A stretch of 11,048 nt of DNA from an uncultured Sphingomonadales bacterium (GTDB lineage Bacteria; Pseudomonadota; Alphaproteobacteria; Sphingomonadales; Sphingomonadaceae). Position numbers and translations under genes: made by a program. The stretch covers positions 1 through 11,048 of the forward strand of contig CAIWFP010000361.1 in assembly GCA_903911985.1 (NCBI GenBank), read 5' to 3'. The first letter of the stretch is position 1; every line of letters starts with the position of its first letter. Of this stretch, positions 1 to 6,523 are shown piece after piece. The notes under the pieces are model-generated. The model saw only the letters and a list, made by a program, of their open reading frames with translations, searched no databases and was not told where the DNA came from.

Positions 1-531
1 CCCGCGCCCGCCGCCGAGCGTTCGTTCGAGCGGGCCGCGATGGTGCCACCCGCGCCGGAGCATACGCCCCCGGTCGCGCCGGTCGCGCCGCCCCAGCTTG
101 AGCAGGCGCCGGCCGCCGCCCCGCCGCCTTCCGCCCCGCCGCCTTCCGCGACGCCTGCCCCGGCGGTTTCTGCCCCCGCCAGCCAGCCTGCCGCCGGTTT
201 TGATGACGCGCTGGAACTGGGCGCGGAGCATGAGACCGCGCCGGGAGAGCTGTTGCTCGACGCGCAGGGCATTGTCGATGAACCGGCAGGCCATGTGCCA
301 CCGGTCGATCCTTTCGCCGGACATCGTCCGGTCGCGGCGGCTGAGCCTTTGCCGTTGGAGACGCATCATCTGGCGGCCGAGGCGCCAGTGGCGGATGATG
401 CCCATCGCGGTGGCACCCTGTTTGAGCGGATGGCCAACCTCACCGGTCGCCGACAGGCCCCTCACGAGGAAGAGGATGACCACGGTTCGGTCAATATTCC
501 GCGCTTTCTCGGTCGCCAGAACAATCAGTAG
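1..531 (+). CDS. ftsZ: Cell division protein FtsZ, C-terminal part (5' end outside window)
   Basis: This is the last 176 codons of an open frame that enters from the left edge and ends at TAG 529-531. FtsZ is the tubulin-like GTPase that polymerises into the cytoplasmic Z-ring. The GTPase core lies outside the window. What is visible is the disordered C-terminal linker, rich in Pro and Ala at first (about codons 14-65) and more acidic later, then the conserved C-terminal peptide VNIPRFLGRQNNQ. That peptide matches the FtsZ tail type (compare DIPAFLRKQ in E. coli), which in known species binds membrane tethers such as FtsA. The identification rests on this tail and on the next gene encoding a septal-type SPOR protein. 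A proline-rich linker alone would prove nothing, but the exact tail pattern at the stop codon makes another identity unlikely. The first ATG in view (position 40) is internal and is not the start. Confidence 0.9.
   Translation, partial: PAPAAERSFERAAMVPPAPEHTPPVAPVAPPQLEQAPAAAPPPSAPPPSATPAPAVSAPASQPAAGFDDALELGAEHETAPGELLLDAQGIVDEPAGHVPPVDPFAGHRPVAAAEPLPLETHHLAAEAPVADDAHRGGTLFERMANLTGRRQAPHEEEDDHGSVNIPRFLGRQNNQ
121..150 (+). repeat. Two-copy 15-bp in-frame tandem repeat in the ftsZ linker
   Basis: Bases 121-135 and 136-150 are identical except for the last base. Each encodes the pentapeptide PPPSA. A 9-bp pair just upstream (73-81 and 82-90, GTCGCGCCG) also repeats in tandem. In-frame expansions like these are a simple way for the disordered FtsZ linker to change length without affecting the GTPase core or the tail. 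Confidence 0.85.
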
Positions 532-563
532 CGCGGGCCATTGGCCGGTCGGTGGCAGGTGAT

Positions 564-2288
564 ATGAGCATGGTTGCGAGTTTGAGGCTGTCCACCCTTG
601 GTGTGGGCGATAGCGGGCGTATGGTCAGTCTGGCACTGTGCCTGCCGTTGCTCGCGCTCGCGCCCTTAACTGCGGCGGCCCAGAGCCAGAGCGTTCAGGG
701 CGCCACCCAGGCCGGAACCCCGGCGAACAGCAAGGCGCAGGCGCTGGATGCGGCGCTGGCCCGGCTGGCGCGCAACCCCAAGGATATCGACGCGCTGGTT
801 GCCGCTGGACGAGCGGCGCTGGCGCTGGGCGATACGGACGCCGCGGTTGGCTTCTTCTCCCGGGCGGACAAGCTGGCCCCGGCCACGCCGAAAGTGCTCG
901 CCGGACTGGCGGTATCCCAGGTCCGCGCCCGGGACCCGTTGGCGGCGCTGCCCCTGTTCGACATGGCCGATACCGGTGGCGCGCTGACCACGGCCGACGT
1001 TGCCGATCGGGGTCTGGCCTATGATCTGGTGGGCGACAACCGCAATGCCCAGACCTATTATCGGCGCGCTCTTGCCACGGGTACCGATACCGAGGCGTCG
1101 CGCCGGCTGGTGCTGAGCTGCGCCATCGCCGGGGACCGCGCCGGTTCCGATGCGGCGCTGCGCCCCCTGCTTGAAACGGCAGACCGCGCCGCCACCCGCA
1201 CACAGGCCTTCGCGCTGGCCATTCTGGGTCATGAGGATGAGGCGGTGGCGGTGGTGCAGGCGAGTATGCCGCCGGAACTGGCCACGGCCATCGCGCCCTA
1301 TCTGCGCTATATGCGCAAGCTGACCCCCGCCCAGCAGGCCGCCGCCGCCAATCTTGGCGAGTTTCCGCATGCGGCCGATATTGGCGTGGATGATCCGCGC
1401 ATCGCCCAATATGCCGCCGAGCATCATCTGCACAACCCGCCTGTGGAGCTGGCTCTGGCCCCGGTGGGCAATGCCCAGGCGGCGCGTGGCAAGGCCCATG
1501 GCGCTGATCGCTCCCGCATCCGTACCGCGACGCCGGCGCCGGCCAATCCGTCGCCGCCCGAACCCGCCCCCTCGCGCGAGGAGGCGGTCAGTGGACCACC
1601 GGCCGCGCCGGCAAGTGTGCTCCCGGCCGTGCAGAGGCCCGCACCCGCGCTGGCCCAGACCACAACGCCTGTGCGTCCCTATGGCCCGGTGGAAAACGAG
1701 CCGCGCCCGGCTGACGGGGCGGGTGGCGCAACCACCACATATGCGCCGCCCCCTTCGCCGGTATCTGTGCCGGTTGTCCAGCCCGTCGGCACACGGGCGC
1801 CAGCCGCCGAAGCGGCCCCGGTGCCGCCAGCCCCTCCCGCGGCGCCCAAACCGCCCACGCGGCGACGGATCAATTTTGCTGACGCCTTTGCCTCCATGGG
1901 CGAGGATGCTCCGGTGTTCGAGCCAGCCCCCGGCGCTGTCGATATTCGCAAGATCGCCCCGGCCCGGCCCGCGCCCAGGGCGGCGCCCAAGCCCCCGCCG
2001 CCGCCCGCGCATCCCAGCCGCATCTGGGTGGAACTGGGCGTTGGCCGCGATACCGATCGCCTCGGTTTCGACTGGCACCGGCTTAACCGGGATGACCCCG
2101 AACTGTTTGCCCATCGCAAGCCGTTTGTGACCGGCTGGGTGCGCACCAATCGCCTGCTCACCGGCCCGTTCGACACGCAGGATGCCGCCGAGACCTTCGT
2201 CCAGAAGCTGCGCAAGGCCGGGCATGATGGCGTGTTTGTGTGGACCAGCCCGACCGGGCAGGTGGTGGATCCGCTTGATGCCCGCTGA
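564..2288 (+). CDS. Secreted TPR and SPOR domain protein, putative septal peptidoglycan-binding protein
   Basis: This is a 574-residue protein if translation starts at ATG 564. Other in-frame starts are GTG 552, ATG 570 and ATG 621; AGG at 557-559 fits 564 or 570. The N-terminus has a hydrophobic run (about residues 21-36) ending TAAA before QSQS, which looks like a Sec signal peptide cleaved near residue 39. Residues about 50-200 are Ala-rich helical pairs of TPR type (for example LARNPKDIDALVAAGRAAL). Residues about 305-480 are a Pro/Ala-rich spacer. The C-terminal 80 residues, from SRIWVELGVG to the end, are a SPOR domain with GPFDTQDAAETFVQKL typical of its helix. SPOR domains bind glycan strands lacking stem peptides at division septa. 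The gene begins 32 nt after ftsZ in the same direction, so cotranscription and a periplasmic role in division are likely. That role is inferred; no exact orthologue with a gene name is recognised. Confidence 0.85.
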   Translation: MSMVASLRLSTLGVGDSGRMVSLALCLPLLALAPLTAAAQSQSVQGATQAGTPANSKAQALDAALARLARNPKDIDALVAAGRAALALGDTDAAVGFFSRADKLAPATPKVLAGLAVSQVRARDPLAALPLFDMADTGGALTTADVADRGLAYDLVGDNRNAQTYYRRALATGTDTEASRRLVLSCAIAGDRAGSDAALRPLLETADRAATRTQAFALAILGHEDEAVAVVQASMPPELATAIAPYLRYMRKLTPAQQAAAANLGEFPHAADIGVDDPRIAQYAAEHHLHNPPVELALAPVGNAQAARGKAHGADRSRIRTATPAPANPSPPEPAPSREEAVSGPPAAPASVLPAVQRPAPALAQTTTPVRPYGPVENEPRPADGAGGATTTYAPPPSPVSVPVVQPVGTRAPAAEAAPVPPAPPAAPKPPTRRRINFADAFASMGEDAPVFEPAPGAVDIRKIAPARPAPRAAPKPPPPPAHPSRIWVELGVGRDTDRLGFDWHRLNRDDPELFAHRKPFVTGWVRTNRLLTGPFDTQDAAETFVQKLRKAGHDGVFVWTSPTGQVVDPLDAR

Positions 2289-2296
2289 TCGGGTCA

Positions 2297-2329
2297 GCCC
2301 GGCATGGCGGATGACCGCCGGGCCTGTTT
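2297..2329 (+). terminator. Possible terminator after the TPR/SPOR gene
   Basis: GCCCGGC at 2297-2303 pairs with GCCGGGC at 2317-2323 across a 13-nt loop. An alternative hairpin, GGCGG/CCGCC around ATGA (2306-2319), uses part of the same bases. Only a short T-run (CTGTTT) follows, so this is a weak intrinsic terminator candidate. Its place, 9 nt after the stop codon of the ftsZ-proximal gene, supports the reading. Confidence 0.35.
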
Positions 2330-2394
2330 CCCGATTTGCGGAATTTCGCCATTTTGGGTGCGGGGCATGATGGCCGGATGGCGCTTTCCCCCTC

Positions 2395-2434
2395 TTTTCC
2401 ACAGGCTGTTAACAGGCTTATGCAGTTATACGCA
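2395..2434 (+). promoter_or_regulatory. Cluster of DnaA-box-like 9-mers with a 10-bp palindrome
   Basis: TTTTCCACA at 2395-2403 fits the relaxed DnaA box TTWTNCACA exactly. TTATACGCA at 2426-2434 differs from TTATNCACA by one base and TTATGCAGT at 2418-2426 by two. Between them lies the perfect palindrome CTGTTAACAG (2406-2415). The stretch is richer in A and T than its surroundings. It may be a DnaA-binding regulatory or titration site for the downstream ybjN-like gene or, less likely, part of an origin: no dnaA, hemE or partition gene is in view. Short degenerate motifs do occur by chance. Confidence 0.3.
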
Positions 2435-2511
2435 GGGCTGAGCGGCGCCATCCTTGTCGGGCGTGCCTGTGCGGACGCATCTGGGCGAACCACTATTGGA
2501 TCAAGGTTTTG

Positions 2512-3021
2512 ATGATGCGCGCAGGGCATAGTGAAATTGGGCGACAGGATGACGCGGCCCCCGTGGATATGCTGGCCTCGCTGTTCGACGCGCGCGGATG
2601 GCCCTATGAATTCGTCTCGGACGACGAGATTTCGGGGCAGGTGCAGGGCAGCTGGGCCAATTATCAGCTGCGCGGCATCTGGCGATCGGAAGACAATGTG
2701 CTGCAACTGCTGTGCCTGCCGGACATTCGCGTCGGCGAGGACAAGCGCGCCGCCATGTTCGAGGTGCTGGGCATGGTCAACGAGCAGCTGTGGCTGGGCC
2801 ATTTCGATATCTGGTCGAACGGCTCGGTGCTGCTCTATCGCCACGGGCTGATGCTGGGCGACGAGGGGCTGCTGTCCATCGCTCAGGCGCAGACGGTGAT
2901 CGAGCTGGCAGTGGAAGAATGCGACCGCTTTTACCCCGCCTTCCAGTTCATCCTGTGGGGCGATAAATCGCCGGCCGACGCTCTGGCCGCCGCGCTGGTC
3001 GATGCCGCCGGGGAAGCCTGA
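2512..3021 (+). CDS. YbjN domain-containing protein
   Basis: This is a 169-residue soluble acidic protein with no signal peptide or membrane helix. ATG 2512 is chosen because AAGG at 2503-2506 lies 5 nt upstream; ATG 2515 (8-nt spacing) is equally possible and TTG 2509 is less likely. The fold is that of the YbjN family, which resembles type III secretion chaperones: an N-terminal helix (VDMLASLFDARGWPYE), then beta strands (YQLRGIWRSEDNVLQLLCLPDIRV), a helix MFEVLGMVNEQLWLGHFDIW and a last strand-helix segment (SVLLYRHGLML ... AQAQTVIELAVEECDRFYPAFQFILWG). The molecular function of the family is poorly defined; E. coli YbjN has been linked to stress and motility phenotypes. The stop codon is one base before the proC start, so the two are almost certainly cotranscribed and translationally coupled. 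Confidence 0.85.
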   Translation: MMRAGHSEIGRQDDAAPVDMLASLFDARGWPYEFVSDDEISGQVQGSWANYQLRGIWRSEDNVLQLLCLPDIRVGEDKRAAMFEVLGMVNEQLWLGHFDIWSNGSVLLYRHGLMLGDEGLLSIAQAQTVIELAVEECDRFYPAFQFILWGDKSPADALAAALVDAAGEA

Positions 3022-3022
3022 G

Positions 3023-3856
3023 ATGAGCACATCCATTCGGCCTGCGCGCCTGCTGATCCTCGGCTGTGGCAATATGGGCGGGGCGATGCTCGCCGGTTGG
3101 CTGCGCGGCGGGCTGGAGGCTGCGCGGTTTACCATTGTTGATCCGATACTGGCCGAGGCCCCTGCGGGTGTGCGCCTGCTGCGCGATGTGGCGGCGTGCG
3201 GCGGTGAGCCCTTTGATGCCATCCTGCTGGGGGTGAAGCCGCAAATGCTGGATGCTGTGGCGCCGCAACTCGCGCCGCTGGTGGGGCCGGGCACGGTGCT
3301 GCTGTCCATCCTTGCCGGGGTGGAACTGGCAAGCCTTTCCACGCGGTTCCCCGGCGCCGGGGGCGTGGTCCGCATTATGCCCAACCTTGCCGCCGCCATT
3401 GGCAAGAGCCCGATGGGGCTGGCCGGGATCGGCCTCGATGATGCCGCCAGGGCCCGGGTCACCGCCCTGCTCGCCCCCCTCGGCACGCCCGAATGGCTGG
3501 CGGGCGAGGGGCTGATGGATGCCGTCACCGCGCTGGGCGGCTCGGGCCCGGCCTTTGTCTATCGCTTTATCGACGCGCTGGCGCGGGGCGGGGCGGAGAT
3601 CGGCCTGCCCGCAGAGCAAGCACTGCGTCTGGCGCTGGCCACGGTGGAGGGCGCCGCCGCCCTCGCCGCCGCCAGCGAACACGCCCCGGCAGAACTCGCC
3701 CGCCGCGTCGCCAGCCCGGGCGGCACCACCGAGGCGGGGCTGAAAGTGCTGGACGAGGATGGCGCTATCACCCGCCTCATCGCCGCCACCCTCTCCGCCG
3801 CGCGCGACCGTAGCGTCGAAATGGCGGCCGCTGCGCGCGGATCGTCGGGCAAGTAG
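3023..3856 (+). CDS. proC: Pyrroline-5-carboxylate reductase
   Basis: This 277-residue enzyme reduces 1-pyrroline-5-carboxylate to L-proline with NAD(P)H, the last step of proline synthesis, in the cytoplasm. Its length is normal for the family. The Rossmann dinucleotide-binding loop GCGNMGGA is at residues 14-21, LLGVKPQ at about 68-74, and the C-terminal dimerisation domain carries the family signature: DAVTALGGSGPAFVYRFIDAL from residue 166, then RVASPGGTTEAGLKVL at 228-243. ATG 3023 is preferred over the in-frame ATG 3002 because GGGGAAG at 3010-3016 sits 6 nt upstream and the protein then begins just before the first strand. It directly follows the YbjN gene. proB is 2.8 kb downstream in another unit, so the pathway is split here. 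Confidence 0.96.
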   Translation: MSTSIRPARLLILGCGNMGGAMLAGWLRGGLEAARFTIVDPILAEAPAGVRLLRDVAACGGEPFDAILLGVKPQMLDAVAPQLAPLVGPGTVLLSILAGVELASLSTRFPGAGGVVRIMPNLAAAIGKSPMGLAGIGLDDAARARVTALLAPLGTPEWLAGEGLMDAVTALGGSGPAFVYRFIDALARGGAEIGLPAEQALRLALATVEGAAALAAASEHAPAELARRVASPGGTTEAGLKVLDEDGAITRLIAATLSAARDRSVEMAAAARGSSGK

Positions 3857-3863
3857 GCTTGCC
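3848..3863 (+). terminator. Small hairpin overlapping the proC stop codon
   Basis: GGCAAG (3848-3853) and CTTGCC (3858-3863) form a 6-bp stem with the loop TAGG, which includes the proC stop codon. No T-tract follows, so termination is not clear. A second short hairpin, GCGGC-CTTTT-GCCGC, lies at 3901-3915. Either could mark the end of the ybjN-proC transcript; neither is convincing alone. Confidence 0.25.
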
Positions 3864-3995
3864 GTAAGGTCTGTTCCCCCCCGGTAGGCCCGGCTCAAAC
3901 GCGGCCTTTTGCCGCATGGCGTTCAGCTCGCGCTAAGCCCGGAGCGCCTATTGGGGCACGGCCAGATAAATTACCGGATGCCGATGCGGTTTCGC

Positions 3996-4024
3996 TTGAA
4001 AGCGCGGGCGATCACACCGATATT
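3996..4024 (+). promoter_or_regulatory. Candidate sigma-70-type promoter for the Bax inhibitor gene
   Basis: TTGAAA (3996-4001) and GATATT (4019-4024) are separated by 17 nt, matching the -35 element at 5 of 6 and the -10 element at 4 of 6 positions. It is preceded by C, giving CTTGAA, which resembles the alphaproteobacterial -35 element. Transcription would start near 4031, leaving a leader of about 47 nt that contains a GCCGC/GCGGC hairpin (4040-4055) ahead of the ribosome binding site AGGAG (4064-4068). Confidence 0.4.
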
Positions 4025-4077
4025 GTCCGGCACGGGAGGGCCGCTCTTTGGCGGCACCGCAACAGGAGTTTTGAGCA

Positions 4078-4830
4078 ATGGCCAACTGGAACGACCCCCA
4101 GCCCGGTTCGGGCTTTGGCGCGTCGCCACGCGTACAGGGCTATGGCGATGCCGCAATGGACGCTGGCCTGCGCCAATATATGCTGTCGATCTATAACTAC
4201 ATGGCCTCGGGCGTGCTGCTCTCGGGCATTGTGGCGATGGTGGTGGCCCGTTTGGTGGAGGCGCATAATCCGCTGGCGATTGCCCTGCTGGTCTCGCCGC
4301 TGCGCTGGCTGGTTATTCTGGCCCCCTTCGGCTTCATTCTGGCGATGAACATCGGCTTCGCCCGCATGCGGGTCTCCACCATGCAGGCTTTGTTCTGGGC
4401 GTTCTGTGCGGTGATGGGCATTTCGCTGGCCTCGGTGCTGCTGGTCTATACCGGCCAGTCGGTCGCGGCGACCTTCTTTGCCACGGCTGGTTCCTTTGCC
4501 GGCCTGAGCCTGGTGGGTTATACCACGAAGAAGGATCTCTCGGGCTTTGGCTCGTTCCTCATCATGGGTCTTTGGGGGCTGATCATCACTATGCTGATCA
4601 GCGCCTTTGTGCCCTCGCTGCACCTCAATCCGATCATTTCGCTGCTGGGCGTGCTGATTTTCGCCGGACTCACCGCCTATGACACGCAGCGCCTGAAGGT
4701 GCAGTATTATCAGCTTGGTCGCGGCGAATTCGCCAGCAAGGTGGCCATACAGGGCGCGCTGACCCTCTATCTCGATTTCATCAACCTGTTCCTGTTCCTG
4801 CTGCGCTTCATGGGTGACCAGCGCCGCTAG
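4078..4830 (+). CDS. Bax inhibitor-1/YccA family inner membrane protein
   Basis: This is a 250-residue integral membrane protein of the Bax inhibitor-1 (TMBIM) family, which also includes E. coli YbhL, YbhM and YccA. After a polar N-terminus of about 34 residues, seven hydrophobic segments can be seen at about 42-62, 73-93, 103-124, 129-148, 158-178, 183-201 and 224-244. Family hallmarks are FAGLTAYDTQRLK (195-207), with the Asp that in known family structures contributes to a pH-sensitive pair, and GALTLYLDFINLFLFLLR (226-243). In eukaryotes and in Bacillus YetJ, members leak calcium across membranes; YccA modulates the FtsH protease. Which role applies here cannot be told. The start is firm: AGGAG at 4064-4068 lies 9 nt upstream. 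The gene appears to be its own transcription unit, with a candidate promoter upstream and hairpins downstream. Confidence 0.93.
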   Translation: MANWNDPQPGSGFGASPRVQGYGDAAMDAGLRQYMLSIYNYMASGVLLSGIVAMVVARLVEAHNPLAIALLVSPLRWLVILAPFGFILAMNIGFARMRVSTMQALFWAFCAVMGISLASVLLVYTGQSVAATFFATAGSFAGLSLVGYTTKKDLSGFGSFLIMGLWGLIITMLISAFVPSLHLNPIISLLGVLIFAGLTAYDTQRLKVQYYQLGRGEFASKVAIQGALTLYLDFINLFLFLLRFMGDQRR

Positions 4831-4854
4831 GGCCCGGCGCCGCTGGAGTATTGT

Positions 4855-4885
4855 GCTGAAAAGCGGGAACCGGTTTTCAGCTTTT
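4855..4885 (+). terminator. Terminator-like hairpin of the alphaproteobacterial CGGGAACCG type
   Basis: GCTGAAAA (4855-4862) pairs perfectly with TTTTCAGC (4874-4881). Inside, after a G/G mismatch, CGG (4864-4866) pairs with CCG (4870-4872) around the loop GAA. A TTTT run (4882-4885) follows at once, so this can serve as an intrinsic terminator 24 nt after the Bax inhibitor gene. The core AAAAGCGGGAACCGGTTTT closely resembles palindromes that I recall being scattered between genes in many alphaproteobacterial genomes, so it may also be one copy of a dispersed repeat. Confidence 0.6.
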
Positions 4886-4907
4886 CACGATGTGACGACG
4901 ATAAGAT

Positions 4908-4943
4908 GGAACGGGCTGTGTCAGCTTTGGCGCGGCCCGTTCC
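4908..4943 (+). terminator. Perfect 9-bp inverted repeat with 18-nt loop
   Basis: GGAACGGGC (4908-4916) is exactly complementary to GCCCGTTCC (4935-4943). A competing small hairpin, GCTG/CAGC (4915-4925), shares bases with it. No T-run follows. It may be a second, Rho-type or bidirectional termination structure, a boundary of the repeat just upstream, or a protein-binding site. Confidence 0.35.
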
Positions 4944-5103
4944 GTGCCTTCGCGAGAACCGCCCGTCTCGTGCCCCCTTTGCGGCGCCAAGCGGGCGCCC
5001 TATTTCGGGTGCGATGAAAAAGGCGATTTTCCCCCTTCCGTTGGCGCGGGCTTCCCGCTAAGAGGCCCCCTTCCGACGGTTAGAGCGCCGGGCGCAGTGG
5101 AAC
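4944..5103. other. Noncoding GC-rich stretch before the tRNA gene
   Basis: The gap between the Bax inhibitor gene and the tRNA is 273 nt. Beyond the two hairpins listed separately, this part holds two short GC hairpins: GGCGCC/GGCGCC (4983-4999, loop AAGCG) and GCGGG/CCCGC (5046-5058, loop CTT). I see no convincing promoter with standard spacing for the tRNA, although one must lie here unless the tRNA is read through from upstream. A short open frame here runs into the tRNA and is not taken as a gene. Confidence 0.5.
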
Positions 5104-5179
<76 letters not shown>

Positions 5180-5249
5180 CTCCACTGCACGAATTATGTA
5201 GGCGTTGACCGGGTTGGGCAGATGCCCGCACCAAAGAGGCCGCCCAGAC

Positions 5250-6305
5250 ATGCATTTTCTCGATCAAGCCAAGGTATATCTCCGCTCCGGCGCCGGCGGC
5301 CCGGGGGCGGTGAGCTTTCGCCGCGAGATGTATGTCGAATATGGCGGCCCCGATGGCGGCAATGGCGGCAAGGGCGGCGACATCATCTTCGAGGCGGTGG
5401 CCGGGCTGAACACGCTGATCGACTTCCGTTATAGCCAGCATTTCAAAGCCCCGCGCGGCAGTGGCGGCATGGGCAAGAACCGCACCGGCGCGGGCGGCGA
5501 CGATCTGGTCGTCCATGTGCCGGTGGGCACGCAGGTGCTGGATGACGAGCGCGAGAATGTGCTGCTCGACCTGACCGAGGCGGGCCAGCGGGTCACATTG
5601 TTGCGCGGTGGTGATGGTGGGCGCGGCAATGCCAGCTATAAAACCAGCACCAACCGCGCCCCGCGCCAGCATGGGCCCGGCTGGCCCGCGCAGGAAATGT
5701 GGGTGTGGCTGCGGCTGAAGCTGCTGGCCGATGTCGGGCTCGTTGGCCTGCCCAATGCCGGCAAGAGCACCTTTATCAACCAGATATCGAACACCAAGGC
5801 CAAGGTGGGGGATTATCCCTTCACCACCACCCGCCCGCAGCTGGGCGTGGTGCGGCACAAGGAGCGCGAATTCGTGCTGGCCGACATTCCCGGCCTCATC
5901 GCGGGCGCGGCGGATGGCGCGGGCATCGGCGACCGCTTCCTCGGCCATATCGAACGCTGCCGGGTGCTGGTCCATCTCATCGACGTCAACGGCGTTGATC
6001 CGGTCGAGGCGTTGGAAATCGTCGAGGAAGAGTTGAGCATCTATGGCTCCGGCCTCGACGAAAAGCCGCGCCTCATCGCCCTCAACAAGATCGACCTCGT
6101 TGATGAGGAACTGGTGAAGTCCTTCACCAAGGAGCTGAAGGCGGCAGGCGTGAGGAAAGTATTCCCCATCTCCGGCGCCACCGGCAAGGGGATGACCGCG
6201 CTGCTCAACGCCGTGATCGACCATCTGCCCGCCGCCACCGTTACCGAGCGCCCCGCTGGCGAGCGGGAGGAGACGGACGACAAGCCCTGGTCGCCGCTGG
6301 GGTGA
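5250..6305 (+). CDS. obgE: GTPase ObgE/CgtA, 50S ribosome assembly factor
   Basis: This 351-residue protein is an essential GTPase acting in maturation of the large ribosomal subunit and linked to growth and stress control. The glycine-rich Obg domain spans residues 1-160 (MHFLDQAKVYLRSGAGG, YGGPDGGNGGKGGDI, GGDGGRGNASYKTSTNRAP). The G domain follows: G1 GLPNAGKS (166-173), G2 TT (192-193), G3 DIPG (212-215), G4 NKID (279-282) and G5 SGATGKG (308-314). After G3 the family usually reads LIEGA; here it is LIAGA. The short C-terminal tail after residue 330 is charged and lacks a larger third domain. ATG 5250 is chosen because it starts the Obg fold exactly; AGAGG at 5235-5239 is upstream with a wide 10-nt spacing, while GTG or TTG starts further up would add non-conserved residues. 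obgE next to proB is a familiar order, but here 317 nt of repeat-bearing DNA separates them. Confidence 0.97.
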   Translation: MHFLDQAKVYLRSGAGGPGAVSFRREMYVEYGGPDGGNGGKGGDIIFEAVAGLNTLIDFRYSQHFKAPRGSGGMGKNRTGAGGDDLVVHVPVGTQVLDDERENVLLDLTEAGQRVTLLRGGDGGRGNASYKTSTNRAPRQHGPGWPAQEMWVWLRLKLLADVGLVGLPNAGKSTFINQISNTKAKVGDYPFTTTRPQLGVVRHKEREFVLADIPGLIAGAADGAGIGDRFLGHIERCRVLVHLIDVNGVDPVEALEIVEEELSIYGSGLDEKPRLIALNKIDLVDEELVKSFTKELKAAGVRKVFPISGATGKGMTALLNAVIDHLPAATVTERPAGEREETDDKPWSPLG

Positions 6306-6362
6306 TGAGGTAGGCTGAAAGGGAAGGTTCAAGGCGAAGATGCGTGGGACTCGCTTTATGTG

Positions 6363-6383
6363 CCGATTTACCTTGTAAATCGG
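6363..6383. repeat. Perfect 9-bp hairpin inside the left repeat arm
   Basis: CCGATTTAC (6363-6371) and GTAAATCGG (6375-6383) form a perfect stem with a 3-nt loop, CTT. It sits in the 34-nt segment present only in the left arm of the surrounding inverted repeat. It lies about 60 nt after the obgE stop codon and could act as a terminator or transcript-stabilising stem, although no T-run follows. Confidence 0.6.
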
Positions 6384-6523
6384 TTGGTCCTCGCGCTCCC
6401 ATGCCTGTCGTCCTCGCGCCTCCCCCCGGGCACGCGCCAGCCCGCAGCGGCGCGGGCATTCAAGCCGCTTCGCGGGCAGCGCTAGGTGGCAGGACAGGCG
6501 CTGAGTAAGACAGTAATGGGAGC

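Noticed and set aside
666..2402. A 578-codon minus-strand open frame antisense to the TPR/SPOR gene.
   Set aside because: Its translation is rich in Arg, Gly and His with no domain pattern, as expected from reading a Pro/Ala-rich gene backwards, while the plus frame shows a signal peptide and SPOR domain.
2406..2424. A CtrA binding site (TTAA-N7-TTAA) around the CTGTTAACAG palindrome.
   Set aside because: The second half-site is absent at the required 7-nt spacing.
2395..2434. Calling this region the chromosomal origin (oriC).
   Set aside because: Only one full-consensus 9-mer is present, no AT-rich unwinding region is clear, and none of the genes usually next to an alphaproteobacterial origin is in the window. 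It is kept only as a regulatory candidate.
2158..3528. A 456-codon minus-strand open frame across the ybjN-proC region.
   Set aside because: It is antisense to two recognisable genes and its translation shows no family motif.
3909..4196. A 95-codon plus-strand frame running into the Bax inhibitor gene.
   Set aside because: It overlaps the well-supported start at 4078 in another frame, lacks a ribosome binding site and shows no motif.
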